Source: Clostridium_AM tanneri (lineage in GTDB: Bacteria > Bacillota > Clostridia > Clostridiales > Clostridiaceae). Taken from it: 64,000 nt of DNA. Made by a program: the position numbers and the translations under genes. The notes beneath the pieces were generated by a model, which searched no databases, was not told the origin of the DNA, and saw nothing but the letters and a program-made list of their open reading frames with translations. The stretch is taken from positions 1 to 64,000 of the forward strand of contig NZ_JARUJP010000014.1 in NCBI RefSeq assembly GCF_033659955.1. Direction: 5' to 3'. Of this stretch, positions 9,461 to 17,335 are shown piece by piece; position 1 is the first letter of the stretch, and each line of letters opens with the position of its first letter.

Positions 9461-9509
9461 ATCTATTCATATATAATATTCTTTATGTAAATAATATATA
9501 TGAATAGAT
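9461..9509. repeat. 14-bp inverted repeat upstream of small ORF
   Basis: Positions 9461-9474 are perfectly complementary to 9496-9509, with 21 AT-rich bases between. It lies just before the small gene at 9554 and could be an operator, a leader hairpin or a cruciform; the sequence does not decide. Confidence 0.5.
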
Positions 9510-9553
9510 TAATTGCCTACATAAGGATTCTAAGAAAGAGGAAGGAGTATATT

Positions 9554-9712
9554 ATGGAAAGAGAAAAAAAGTATAATGATAATAGTAAATTGGTAAATGG
9601 AGAGGATAACAAAACCGACGAAAGAGCTGCCGTTGATTTAGAAGGAGAGGATTTTTACATATCAACTCCCATAGTAAGTAATTACTATTATAGGTATAGA
9701 CCCCAAAGGTAG
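9554..9712 (+). CDS. Small hypothetical protein with Tyr/Arg-rich tail
   Basis: 52 residues if it starts at the ATG at 9554, which has a strong gaggaaggag before it; a longer frame from 9500 lacks one. The body is very polar (many Asp, Glu, Asn, Lys) and the C-terminus is SNYYYRYRPQR. It has no membrane segment and no family I recognise. A strong terminator follows, which supports a real transcription unit. Small polar proteins of this kind are often sporulation-related in Clostridia, but nothing here shows that. Confidence 0.5.
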   Translation: MEREKKYNDNSKLVNGEDNKTDERAAVDLEGEDFYISTPIVSNYYYRYRPQR

Positions 9713-9764
9713 CCTGTAACAAATGCTGTGGCTTAATAAATAACCTCTATGAAATAAAAAACAC

Positions 9765-9814
9765 TGCCCTAGATTTAATGAAGTCTAAAGGAACTCTTAA
9801 ATCTAGGGCATTTT
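9765..9814. terminator. Shared terminator between convergent genes
   Basis: A perfect 14-bp inverted repeat (9765-9778 with 9797-9810) with an 18-base loop and flanking A and T runs lies between the + strand small gene and the - strand amidase-like gene. Confidence 0.75.
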
Positions 9815-9834
9815 AATAAGTATATAAGTCACCT

Positions 9835-10362
9835 TTAAATAGTTATTTTTAAAAAGTGTATTTTTTTTGCACCCCAGGTTCTAGTATAAGGTATGTTTAA
9901 AGCTTCAAAGGAGTGATGGGATATTAAAGGTACCTTATTTGAAAATCCTGTAACTATAGCAGAGTGAAATATCTTGCCGTTGTTGTCCTCAAAAAACATT
10001 AAATCACCTAATTCTAATTCTCCGATACTAGACACTTCTCTTCCTTTAGGACCTTGCAATCTTGACTGTTCATTAATCTTTAAAGTCCAGTATAGAGAAT
10101 GTGCTACTGCCCAGGAGATGGACCAGGTATCGTCTTTTACGTTATTATTACTATTTGCTCTATACCACCATGGACTCCTGGAAGTAAAATTCATAGGAGC
10201 CCCTCCAGCTCTAAGACATTGTGATACAAAGTTAGCACAGTCACCGCTTGTGTCATTTATTAAAGGAAAGTATCTATATGCTGGATTAGGCTTAAGGGCA
10301 TAGGTGACAGCATAGTTAACGGCAGCCGTTCTAGAATAATTACTTTGCCTAAATATATACAT
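9835..10362 (-). CDS. Amidase_6 (putative amidase) domain protein
   Basis: About 175 residues matching the Amidase_6 pattern: YSRTAAVNYAVTYA at the N-terminus, then DTSGDCANFVSQCLRAGG holding the likely catalytic Cys, and LELGDLMFFEDNNGKIFHSAIVTG holding the likely His. The fold is a papain/NlpC-like cysteine hydrolase. No signal peptide is visible. The start at 10362 is preferred because GGAGAG precedes it; a longer frame from 10392 has no ribosome binding site. Family members occur in spore formers and are thought to act on peptides or cell wall material, which here is inference. Confidence 0.75.
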   Translation of the reverse strand: MYIFRQSNYSRTAAVNYAVTYALKPNPAYRYFPLINDTSGDCANFVSQCLRAGGAPMNFTSRSPWWYRANSNNNVKDDTWSISWAVAHSLYWTLKINEQSRLQGPKGREVSSIGELELGDLMFFEDNNGKIFHSAIVTGFSNKVPLISHHSFEALNIPYTRTWGAKKIHFLKITI

Positions 10363-10461
10363 AATTCTCTCCGTAAAATTATTTACTATCATATTCTATG
10401 TTGGAAATGTAAAGAAAGTGTATAATATTTATAAATTTATTGTAAGATTTTACAACATACT

Positions 10462-10488
10462 AAAAGGCACATAGTTATACTACGTGCC
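10462..10488 (-). terminator. Terminator of the 67-residue ORF
   Basis: A 10-bp stem with one mismatch (10466-10475 with 10479-10488, loop tat) is followed on the minus strand by TTTTA. It sits 10 bases after the stop of the small minus-strand gene. Confidence 0.75.
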
Positions 10489-10498
10489 TGATAAAAGA

Positions 10499-10702
10499 TT
10501 ACAGTTTCTTAGTTTTAGTTTTTATTTTAGTCTCCCTATTAGGATTAGATGAATCTTCAGAGTTAATATAGTTTGGTAGTAAAGGTTTATCACCAGTTAG
10601 CCCATCAGTTAATCCAGCGGAAGTAGTATTGCCTAAAGACTCTGTAATTGATGGAGAAGATAAAATCATATCGTCTTTTGAAGTTTTTCGTCCCTGTGGC
10701 AT
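10499..10702 (-). CDS. Small hypothetical protein
   Basis: 67 residues, polar, rich in Ser, Thr and Lys, ending in a Lys/Thr repeat (KIKTKTKK). I recognise no family. The ribosome binding site is weak (ccagg). In its favour, its stop is followed directly by a proper terminator on the same strand, and it fills an otherwise empty gap. It could be a small spore or DNA-associated protein; this is a guess from composition only. Confidence 0.45.
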   Translation of the reverse strand: MPQGRKTSKDDMILSSPSITESLGNTTSAGLTDGLTGDKPLLPNYINSEDSSNPNRETKIKTKTKKL

Positions 10703-10932
10703 ATAAGAAACCTGGTTCGTTGTACTATATAAATTTTATATTTGTTATCCTTTGGTTTATAGAACAACTAAATCAGGAAATCGCCTCCTTTCTAATACTA
10801 TTTTGCTCATATATATGATTTTTTATCATATTCTCTGTAATAACAGTGCTATAGAAATTAATTGGATATTATGTTATAACTAAGTAAAAGGTTATCTTTT
10901 ATTATATGTTTTATTTTATGAGGGGGATAAAA

Positions 10933-11700
10933 ATGAAGAACTTAGTTGAAAATCTTATTAAAAATTATGTAAGAAGTTACTCTTTGGACAATAGGTTAGA
11001 GATACAATGGGAGGAACCTTTAGTTAGCTTTGCAGATGCAAAAGATAGCATGTTCTTTGAATTAAAAAAAGTTATAGGGGAGAATCACAAACTGCCAGAG
11101 GATTTCCTGCAGAATGGAAAAACCGTTATCACTTATTTCATTCCTTTTAATAAAGACATTGTCCTTAGTAATATAAAGGGGAGAGAAAGTTCAGAATTTT
11201 GGGCTAAGGCATATGTTGAAACGAACAAGTTAATTTTGAGTCTAAATGAATACATTAAGGAAGAGCTAGAAGGAAAAGGGTATGATACTATTGGCGTACC
11301 TTTATCCATAAATTTCGATTATGATAAATTAATTAATGATTGGTCTCATAGGCATGCTGCCTATATTTCTGGATTGGGAACTTTTGGAGTAAATAATATG
11401 CTTATTACTAATAAAGGATGCTGTGGTAGATTTGGAACTATAATAACTAGTCTAGAAGTTGAAAAGACAGAACGGAAAGAAAAGGAGTCTTGTTTATATA
11501 AATATAACGGCAGCTGCGGTGGCTGTGTTAAAAGATGTGTAAATGAGGCATTAAAGCTAGATAGCTTTGATAGGCATAAATGCTTTGAAATGTGTTTATA
11601 TAACGATAAGCTTTATAATAGATTAGGTCCGGCGGATGTATGCGGGAAATGCATGGTAGGAGTTTCCTGTTCTTTTACCAATCCTACTAAGTGTTTATAG
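10933..11700 (+). CDS. QueG-like 4Fe-4S protein
   Basis: 255 residues resembling epoxyqueuosine reductase-related iron-sulphur proteins. The N-terminal half has the alpha/beta region with RHAAYISGLGTFGVNNMLI (about residues 141-159), typical of the QueG-like group. The C-terminus has a ferredoxin-like Cys cluster: CGGCVKRC near 198-205, CFEMC near 218-222 and CGKCMVGVSC near 238-247. It is shorter than true QueG (around 380 residues), so the queuosine role is doubtful. The ATG at 10933 has agggggat before it; the longer frame from 10906 does not. It appears monocistronic. Confidence 0.75.
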   Translation: MKNLVENLIKNYVRSYSLDNRLEIQWEEPLVSFADAKDSMFFELKKVIGENHKLPEDFLQNGKTVITYFIPFNKDIVLSNIKGRESSEFWAKAYVETNKLILSLNEYIKEELEGKGYDTIGVPLSINFDYDKLINDWSHRHAAYISGLGTFGVNNMLITNKGCCGRFGTIITSLEVEKTERKEKESCLYKYNGSCGGCVKRCVNEALKLDSFDRHKCFEMCLYNDKLYNRLGPADVCGKCMVGVSCSFTNPTKCL

Positions 11701-11753
11701 GATGTTATCTACAATGTCTAGTGATAGACAAGCGTTTTAGGAATATGTGTTTA

Positions 11754-11870
11754 GAAGTATATATATCTGTACCATTTCTGCTAAATTCTTTAGTGTTATA
11801 GAGCAGGTAAGGAGATTTCTTAGTCTTCACTATACAAATATTTAGCTAGAAGCATAGATATATATACTTC
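11754..11870. ncRNA. Candidate structured RNA with nested helices
   Basis: The gap between two convergent genes holds three inverted repeats in nested order. The outer stem is 15 bp and perfect (11754-11768 with 11856-11870). Inside it are 7 bp (11780-11786 with 11840-11846) and 5 bp (11791-11795 with 11828-11832). On the + strand a T run follows at 11880-11885. It may be a folded 3' UTR, an elongated terminator or an independent RNA; no known family is recognised. Confidence 0.35.
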
Positions 11871-11906
11871 AAAAATAGTTTTTTAAGCTACATTTTTAAA
11901 GAGCTG

Positions 11907-12866
11907 TTATACAGCCACATTGCCACTCCATTTACCACATTTATCGCCAAAAAAGCCTATAGTAGTATTGCTGCCGAGTATTTTTACTACCTCACATCTA
12001 TTAGGGCATCCTTCGCATTCAAAGCTCTTAGAGTTAAAGTTTGTATCTGCTAAGTCAAACCCTTTGAAATTAGTTAATTTGCCTGTTTTTTCTAATTTTT
12101 CTTTTGCTAAAATAGCGGAGCCTATTGCCCCCATAACTTTATAGTTTGGAGGAATTGTAACTTCGCATCCTAGTGCGTTTTCAAAGGCTACCTTCATACC
12201 TATGTTAGCGGCTACACCTCCTTGAAAAAATATCTCCGATTTAATTTCTTTTCCCTTTGCTACATTATTAAGATAATTTCTTACTAAAGCTTCACAGAGA
12301 CCTCGAATTATATCTTTATCACTATATCCTAATTGTTGCTTATGTATCATATCTGATTCAGCAAAAACGGCGCATCTGCCAGCGATTCTCACTGGATTTG
12401 TAGATTTTAATGCGTAGTCGCCAAAGTCTTCTATAGGTATTTCAAGTCTTTCTGCCTGCCTATCTAAAAATGATCCTGTACCGGCAGCACATACGGTATT
12501 CATAGCAAAATCTGTAACTATTCCTTCTTCTAATAAGATAATCTTGGAGTCTTGACCTCCAATTTCTATAATAGTTCTTACTGTATTTTGTGTATTTAGA
12601 GCTGCAACAGCGTGAGCAGTAATTTCATTTTTTACTACATCAGCGCCAATTATGGTAGAGCATATTTGACGGCCGCTTCCGGTAGTTCCCACTGCTATAA
12701 TTTCATCATTTTTATATTTATCTTTTAATATTTTAAAACCTTCTTGAATTGCATTTATTGGTCTGCCTTTTGTTCTTAAATATAAGGACTCCACTACCTT
12801 CATATCCTTATCTAATAACACAATATCAGTACTGACAGAACCAACATCAACTCCCATATAGTACAT
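11907..12866 (-). CDS. 2-hydroxyacyl-CoA dehydratase-type activase (BadF/BcrD ATPase)
   Basis: 319 residues of the ASKHA fold. GVDVGSVSTDIVLLD (residues 5-19) is the phosphate-1 loop, followed by GTTGSGRQ, GGQDSKII and CAAGTGSFLDRQAERL; the Cys of CAAGTG and that of AGRCAVFAESD are the usual ligands of the [4Fe-4S] cluster bridging the dimer. The C-terminus adds CEGCPNRC and CGKW Cys residues. Such proteins use ATP to inject a low-potential electron into a partner enzyme. Start 12866 has AAGGAG 8 bases upstream and overlaps the previous gene. It is the last gene of a three-gene operon with both partner-like subunits. Confidence 0.88.
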   Translation of the reverse strand: MYYMGVDVGSVSTDIVLLDKDMKVVESLYLRTKGRPINAIQEGFKILKDKYKNDEIIAVGTTGSGRQICSTIIGADVVKNEITAHAVAALNTQNTVRTIIEIGGQDSKIILLEEGIVTDFAMNTVCAAGTGSFLDRQAERLEIPIEDFGDYALKSTNPVRIAGRCAVFAESDMIHKQQLGYSDKDIIRGLCEALVRNYLNNVAKGKEIKSEIFFQGGVAANIGMKVAFENALGCEVTIPPNYKVMGAIGSAILAKEKLEKTGKLTNFKGFDLADTNFNSKSFECEGCPNRCEVVKILGSNTTIGFFGDKCGKWSGNVAV

Positions 12867-13944
12867 TGTCTTTTCTCCTTTCAAGTAAGTCTAAAAAAGC
12901 TTCTATTCTGGTTATGTATCCAGCTTCCCCGGTCATTTCATCTACAACTAAAGTTAGTATGGGAAAGTCTTTGTCTCTTGATATTGATGGCAATATAGAC
13001 TTGCATACAATTTCAGGCATACAGCCCATAGGGAATATTTGAATTGCTCCATCAAAGCCTTTTTCTTGAGCTAAAACTGCTTCTCCTATACACTCTCTAG
13101 CATGACCTCCAATATAAAGCGGTAGATAATCCTTAGATGCTCTTCTAATATCTAAAGACTGCATTTTAATGGTGGATAAGGTTGTATTCTTAAACCACCA
13201 ACTAGGGGAAAGATGCCTTTTAGATGAAACACCGTAATCCATAAGCTTATCTTCTATATATAGGTTAGAGAAGGGTTCGATTATAGTATATATTTCGCCT
13301 ATAATAGCTATTTTAATCGGGTCCTTCTTCTTATCTATTTCTATATCATTAAGAAGCTTTTCGTAGTTTTTAAAATGATTTATCATAGCAGCTGGATTAC
13401 TATAACTAAAGGCTTCGCTTTTACATCTATTTAATAATCTTTTGCAATCTCCCTTATTTACCTCATATCCAGCAAGAAATCTTGCCTTTTCTTCTATTTT
13501 ATCTATTAAATTAATGACCTTAATTGCGTTATGTAGTACTTGAAATTTTTCTACAGAAGACTTTTGGCTTCTAGAAGTAATTTTTTCTATTCTGTTAAAT
13601 AACTCCTTGATTCCAATATCCTTTGGTTGATCTAAAACTATAAAGTCTAAATTATGACCTAACCTTTTCAATATATTCATCTGTAGTTCGCAGTATTCGC
13701 CAAATCTACAAGGGCCACAACTGCCAACAATTAAAATAGTATCTGCACCTTGTTCTATACTTTTTACATAGTTACCTATCATTATTTTGAAGGGAAGACA
13801 CATTTCTTCTGGCGAATAAAGGGAACCGGTTTCTAAAGCCTCTCTATTACTTGCAGGAGGTATTATATAGTCTACACCAAGACCATCGAATATGGCTTTT
13901 GCAGCAAAACAGGTATTTCCAAGGTGAGGAAAGGTTATTTTCAT
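12847..13944 (-). CDS. 2-hydroxyacyl-CoA dehydratase-like subunit
   Basis: About 365 residues of the HgdB/DUF2229-related group. Conserved Cys appear in HLGNTCFAAKA, SPEEMCLPFK, GSCGPCRFGEYC, GHARECIGEA and FPMGCMPEIVC, enough for Fe-S cluster binding. It ends in LTLVVDEMTGEAGYITRIEAF, as homologues do. The ATG follows the preceding stop by one base, a sign of translational coupling. It is presumably the electron acceptor of the activase encoded next; its substrate is unknown. No CoA-transferase or acyl-CoA enzyme gene accompanies it, unlike classical hydroxyglutarate or lactate pathways. Confidence 0.8.
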   Translation of the reverse strand: MKITFPHLGNTCFAAKAIFDGLGVDYIIPPASNREALETGSLYSPEEMCLPFKIMIGNYVKSIEQGADTILIVGSCGPCRFGEYCELQMNILKRLGHNLDFIVLDQPKDIGIKELFNRIEKITSRSQKSSVEKFQVLHNAIKVINLIDKIEEKARFLAGYEVNKGDCKRLLNRCKSEAFSYSNPAAMINHFKNYEKLLNDIEIDKKKDPIKIAIIGEIYTIIEPFSNLYIEDKLMDYGVSSKRHLSPSWWFKNTTLSTIKMQSLDIRRASKDYLPLYIGGHARECIGEAVLAQEKGFDGAIQIFPMGCMPEIVCKSILPSISRDKDFPILTLVVDEMTGEAGYITRIEAFLDLLERRKDNVLYGS

Positions 13945-13945
13945 C

Positions 13946-14839
13946 TTATCCACATCTCCTTTCTAACATATCTGCAAAGGCCTCTAGTCTTGTATCAAAG
14001 CCAGCTTCTCCGGTATGTTCATCTATTTTTAAAATTAAGACCGGAAAACTTCCCAATCTGTCTTTGATTAATTCAATTACAACAGAATCTATGCCACAGG
14101 AAAAGGAAGACATATACACCAATCCGTCGATTTTCCTATTTTCTGCAAGGTAGGTAGAGAAACCATAAGAGTTTTTAGCAAAAGTCCAAAAGGGTCTCTT
14201 AAATAAATCTTTAACTTGATTTTTTATAATACAACTGTCGATATTCTCTTCTGTTATTACTCCTATACCTAATTTGTTTAACTTTTTAACTACATTCATA
14301 TTTGTAAAATTATCATAGATATTATAGGGATGACCAACTAAGGCTACATTTAAGTTGTATCCATTATCCCTTATACCACATTTGTAATTTTTTTGTGCGT
14401 CAATTGCAGATCTATAGGCCTTTTCAATAGTTGTAAGATTTTTTGTAAATAATTTTCCTGTAGTTTTAACCCATTTTTTTAATTCTTTTTCTGTGGAAGC
14501 GTATATGGGATAGATAATTGCTTTAGGCATATCCGATATGCTATTTAGTACCATTTCAGGTAAACCACAAAACTTAGGACATATAAATTCTCTTGTGTCT
14601 AATTGCATTATCCTGGGAATAAATATAATATCACATTTATCCTTAATTGAAGCAACATGTCCGTGAAAAACCTTAACAGGAAGGCAAGCTTCATCTACGG
14701 AATGCTTAACACCTATATCTAATATTTCTTTATTGGTATCTGGAGATGCAATTATCTCTGCACCTAATTCGGTGAAAAAGGTTTCAAAGAAGGGATAGTA
14801 TTTGTAATATAGTAATCCTTTAGGTATTCCGACTTTCAT
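13946..14839 (-). CDS. 2-hydroxyacyl-CoA dehydratase-like subunit (DUF2229-type)
   Basis: 297 residues from the ATG at 14839, which has aaaggagat before it. It starts with KVGIPKGLLYYKYYPFF and has conserved Cys in VDEACLPVKVF, REFICPKFCGLPE and SSFSCGIDS; the C-terminal ILKIDEHTGEAGFDTRLEAF closely parallels the end of the next gene, so the two are paralogous subunits. First gene of the operon, reading toward the second subunit and the activase. The trio resembles atypical dehydratase/double-cubane reductase systems of anaerobes, but the reaction cannot be deduced. Confidence 0.8.
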   Translation of the reverse strand: MKVGIPKGLLYYKYYPFFETFFTELGAEIIASPDTNKEILDIGVKHSVDEACLPVKVFHGHVASIKDKCDIIFIPRIMQLDTREFICPKFCGLPEMVLNSISDMPKAIIYPIYASTEKELKKWVKTTGKLFTKNLTTIEKAYRSAIDAQKNYKCGIRDNGYNLNVALVGHPYNIYDNFTNMNVVKKLNKLGIGVITEENIDSCIIKNQVKDLFKRPFWTFAKNSYGFSTYLAENRKIDGLVYMSSFSCGIDSVVIELIKDRLGSFPVLILKIDEHTGEAGFDTRLEAFADMLERRCG

Positions 14840-15559
14840 TAAAAAATCTCCTTTAGCTAATGTAAAATAATTTATAACCACATTAGTATATTTTACCTTG
14901 TTATCAAAAAATTATTCAAAATAGCAGTTAGTAATATTATAACTATATTGTATTTATTAACCATGTGGATTTTGTTGAAAAATTACGCTGCAAAAACTTT
15001 ATAACATAGAGAAATGCGATTGAGCTTTTTTTATTGATAAAATTTATAAATAAAACAGAATTTGAAAATGTTAATAAAAGTAATTTTTGCTACTAAATAT
15101 CTACAAACCCCTTCTGTTTAGGGGATAAGAGGGGATGATTACAGAGCAGTTACAGATTTATGTGTAATTTAAAAGAGAATTTATACCGTATTGTTATATA
15201 GCAGCAAGTTAACTTATTGTTTTAAATTTTATTCATGTAATTGATAATATTCTCAATTGAAACTTTATACAAAGATAGTAGTAGATGACTATTATAAATA
15301 TATAATATAATTATACTTACAGGACACATATTACCTTAAGGACTATTTTAATAGGAATTCAAATACAATCCTATTTGTTTATATATAAATAACTTATAAG
15401 TACTAATAATATACATATAACTAAATCTTATTAATCTAAATAAATCATATATAAATTTATATTCGCTAAATACACATTTCTTAAACTTCGCGTATTGTAA
15501 TTCACGAACGAATATAGTATAATGAAATCAAGGCTTGAGGCATATTAAGGAGGTTTTTT
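14840..15559. other. Gene-free AT-rich stretch
   Basis: About 720 bases between divergent operons with no credible ORF. It holds one GC-containing hairpin (CCCCT at 15108-15112 with AGGGG at 15120-15124, with a second GAGGGG at 15130-15135 that could compete) and several short AT palindromes. The promoter of the downstream HTH gene is at its right end. Otherwise I see nothing in it. Confidence 0.6.
15495..15523 (+). promoter_or_regulatory. SigA-type promoter of the HTH-xerC operon
   Basis: TTGTAA at 15495-15500 and TATAAT at 15518-15523 are separated by exactly 17 bases. The spacer holds TTCACGAACGAA, a short imperfect palindrome that could bind a regulator, though it does not match a LexA box. 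Confidence 0.65.
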
Positions 15560-16288
15560 ATGACTAGAGGTAGAACCATAACATTTAGGTATAAACATTT
15601 TAAGTACGATGATAACATTAACAAGATGTTATCTATTAGCCTAACCCCTAAAGATGAAGAAAGATTAATTAAAATATATAATAATTACGAATCCTTAGGT
15701 GTTCGTCGTGGTTACGAGTATATAATAAAAGATTTATATATTTTGTTAGAAAAATACTCCGTTAGCACCACAGATATAGCTAAAATTTATGATGTTGGAA
15801 TTCGTACTGTTCAGATATGGTTAAAAGAATTAGGATTAAATAGAACGTTAAAGGAAGCTCAACAAATTGCAGTAACAAAAAGAGATTATAAAACTGTCAA
15901 ATCCCCTTCTAAAGGAACTGCAACATCCAAAATAGAGGTAAAGGATAAGGTGAGGAATTATATCACGGTAGAGTTAAATAGATTGCTAGTGGAGAGATTT
16001 AACAATTATGAAGTAATAGTCGGAATAGACGCCTTAGGAGTTATAAACTCTGAAAAAGCTATTCCTATAATAGTAGCTAAAAATACTGTGTTTAAGAAAT
16101 TTTTAATTGACTTTGTAGAACTTGAAGGTAATGAGGAGGAACTAGACAAAACCAAAAGAGTTACAGCAGAAAAGATGGGTTATAAATTGTTGTTAGTAAA
16201 GCACCAAAATCTTAATGATGAAAAAGAGATAAATCATGAATTGATGAATTTATTTAATGAAATAACTAGGGAATTGGAAGGAATATAA
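15560..16288 (+). CDS. Helix-turn-helix protein of unknown family
   Basis: 242 residues, not recognised. Residues about 58-95 form a likely HTH (STTDIAKIYDVGIRTVQIWL). A basic linker with many Lys/Ser/Thr follows, and the C-terminal part (about 130-240) is a compact alpha/beta region (YEVIVGIDALGVIN, IPIIVAKN, MGYKLLLVKH). That layout recalls a nuclease-type fold, but I cannot place catalytic residues with confidence. The ribosome binding site is aaggagg. It ends 4 bases before the xerC-like gene, so the two are almost certainly one operon and may act together on DNA. Confidence 0.65.
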   Translation: MTRGRTITFRYKHFKYDDNINKMLSISLTPKDEERLIKIYNNYESLGVRRGYEYIIKDLYILLEKYSVSTTDIAKIYDVGIRTVQIWLKELGLNRTLKEAQQIAVTKRDYKTVKSPSKGTATSKIEVKDKVRNYITVELNRLLVERFNNYEVIVGIDALGVINSEKAIPIIVAKNTVFKKFLIDFVELEGNEEELDKTKRVTAEKMGYKLLLVKHQNLNDEKEINHELMNLFNEITRELEGI

Positions 16289-16292
16289 TAAT

Positions 16293-17285
16293 ATGAAATA
16301 TGATATTAAAGGAATAAGAAATAATGACTTACCGGAACAGGTAACAAACTTTTTAAATTATTTAGAAACAATAAAAGGTAAATCTGAAAATACATTAAAG
16401 GCCTACAAGGTTGATTTGACTATGTTTTTTAGATTTATAAAAATGTATAAAGGAATACCCTATGATGATAATCTAGATTTTGAGGAGATACCTATATATG
16501 ATATAGACGAATATGTTATAAGAAAATTAAAACTATCGGATTTATATGCTTTTTTATCCTTTACAGAGAAATACAGATCTAATAGTGCCTACGCCAGAGC
16601 TAGAAAGGTAGCTACTTTAAAGTCTTTCTTTAAATTTTTAAGCGGCAAGGCTAAGATTATAGATGAAAACCCTGCTATAGATTTAGAGTCTCCTAAGATA
16701 AGCAAGAGAAATCCTACATATCTAACTTTAGATGAAAGTAAATCTCTCTTAAAGGCTATTGAGGGCAAAAATAAAGAAAGAGACTACTGTATGATAACTC
16801 TATTTCTAAACTGCGGCCTTAGACTGTCTGAGTTATGTGGAATTAATATTTCTAATATTAAAAAGGACATTTTGACAGTTGTAGGAAAAGGAAATAAGGA
16901 ACGAACGGTTTATTTAAATAATGCCTGTATAAAAGCTATAGATAACTACCTTATAGTTCGTCATAAAAACATAGATAAGATAATAGATAAAGACGCACTT
17001 TTTATTAGCAAAAATAACACAAGAATCAGTAAAAGATCAGTAGAAGTCATGCTGAAAAAATATCTTAGTGCTGCTGGATTAGATACAGATAAGTATACTC
17101 CTCATAAGCTTCGACACACTGCTGCTACACTTATGTATAAGTATGGAAATGTAGATATAAGAAGCCTCCAACAAATACTGGGTCATGAGAATGTATCTAC
17201 AACACAAATTTATACCCATGTTGATGACGAAAAGTTGAGACAAGCTGTAAATTCTAACCCTTTAAGTGATGAAAATACAGATTAA
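16293..17285 (+). CDS. Tyrosine recombinase, XerC/XerD-like
   Basis: 330 residues. A SAM-like N-terminal core-binding domain (about 15-120, including KSENTLKAYKVDLTMFF) is followed by the catalytic domain. The active site is complete: Arg in CGLRLSEL (about 177), Lys in VVGKGNKERTV, HKLRHTAATLMY and LGHENVSTTQIYTH with the nucleophilic Tyr (about 306). Xer enzymes resolve chromosome dimers at dif. A related gene sits by lexA in several Clostridia, so this may be a housekeeping XerC or a dedicated recombinase for its upstream partner. No att or dif-like site was recognised nearby. Confidence 0.88.
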   Translation: MKYDIKGIRNNDLPEQVTNFLNYLETIKGKSENTLKAYKVDLTMFFRFIKMYKGIPYDDNLDFEEIPIYDIDEYVIRKLKLSDLYAFLSFTEKYRSNSAYARARKVATLKSFFKFLSGKAKIIDENPAIDLESPKISKRNPTYLTLDESKSLLKAIEGKNKERDYCMITLFLNCGLRLSELCGINISNIKKDILTVVGKGNKERTVYLNNACIKAIDNYLIVRHKNIDKIIDKDALFISKNNTRISKRSVEVMLKKYLSAAGLDTDKYTPHKLRHTAATLMYKYGNVDIRSLQQILGHENVSTTQIYTHVDDEKLRQAVNSNPLSDENTD

Positions 17286-17287
17286 AA

Positions 17288-17330
17288 ATAAAGCTTCAAC
17301 TATAGATGTTACCTATAGTTGAAGCTTTAT
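17288..17330. terminator. Bidirectional terminator after xerC-like gene
   Basis: A perfect 18-bp inverted repeat (17288-17305 with 17313-17330) with a 7-base loop starts three bases after the xerC-like stop codon and serves the convergent minus-strand gene too. Confidence 0.85.
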
Positions 17331-17335
17331 CAAAG

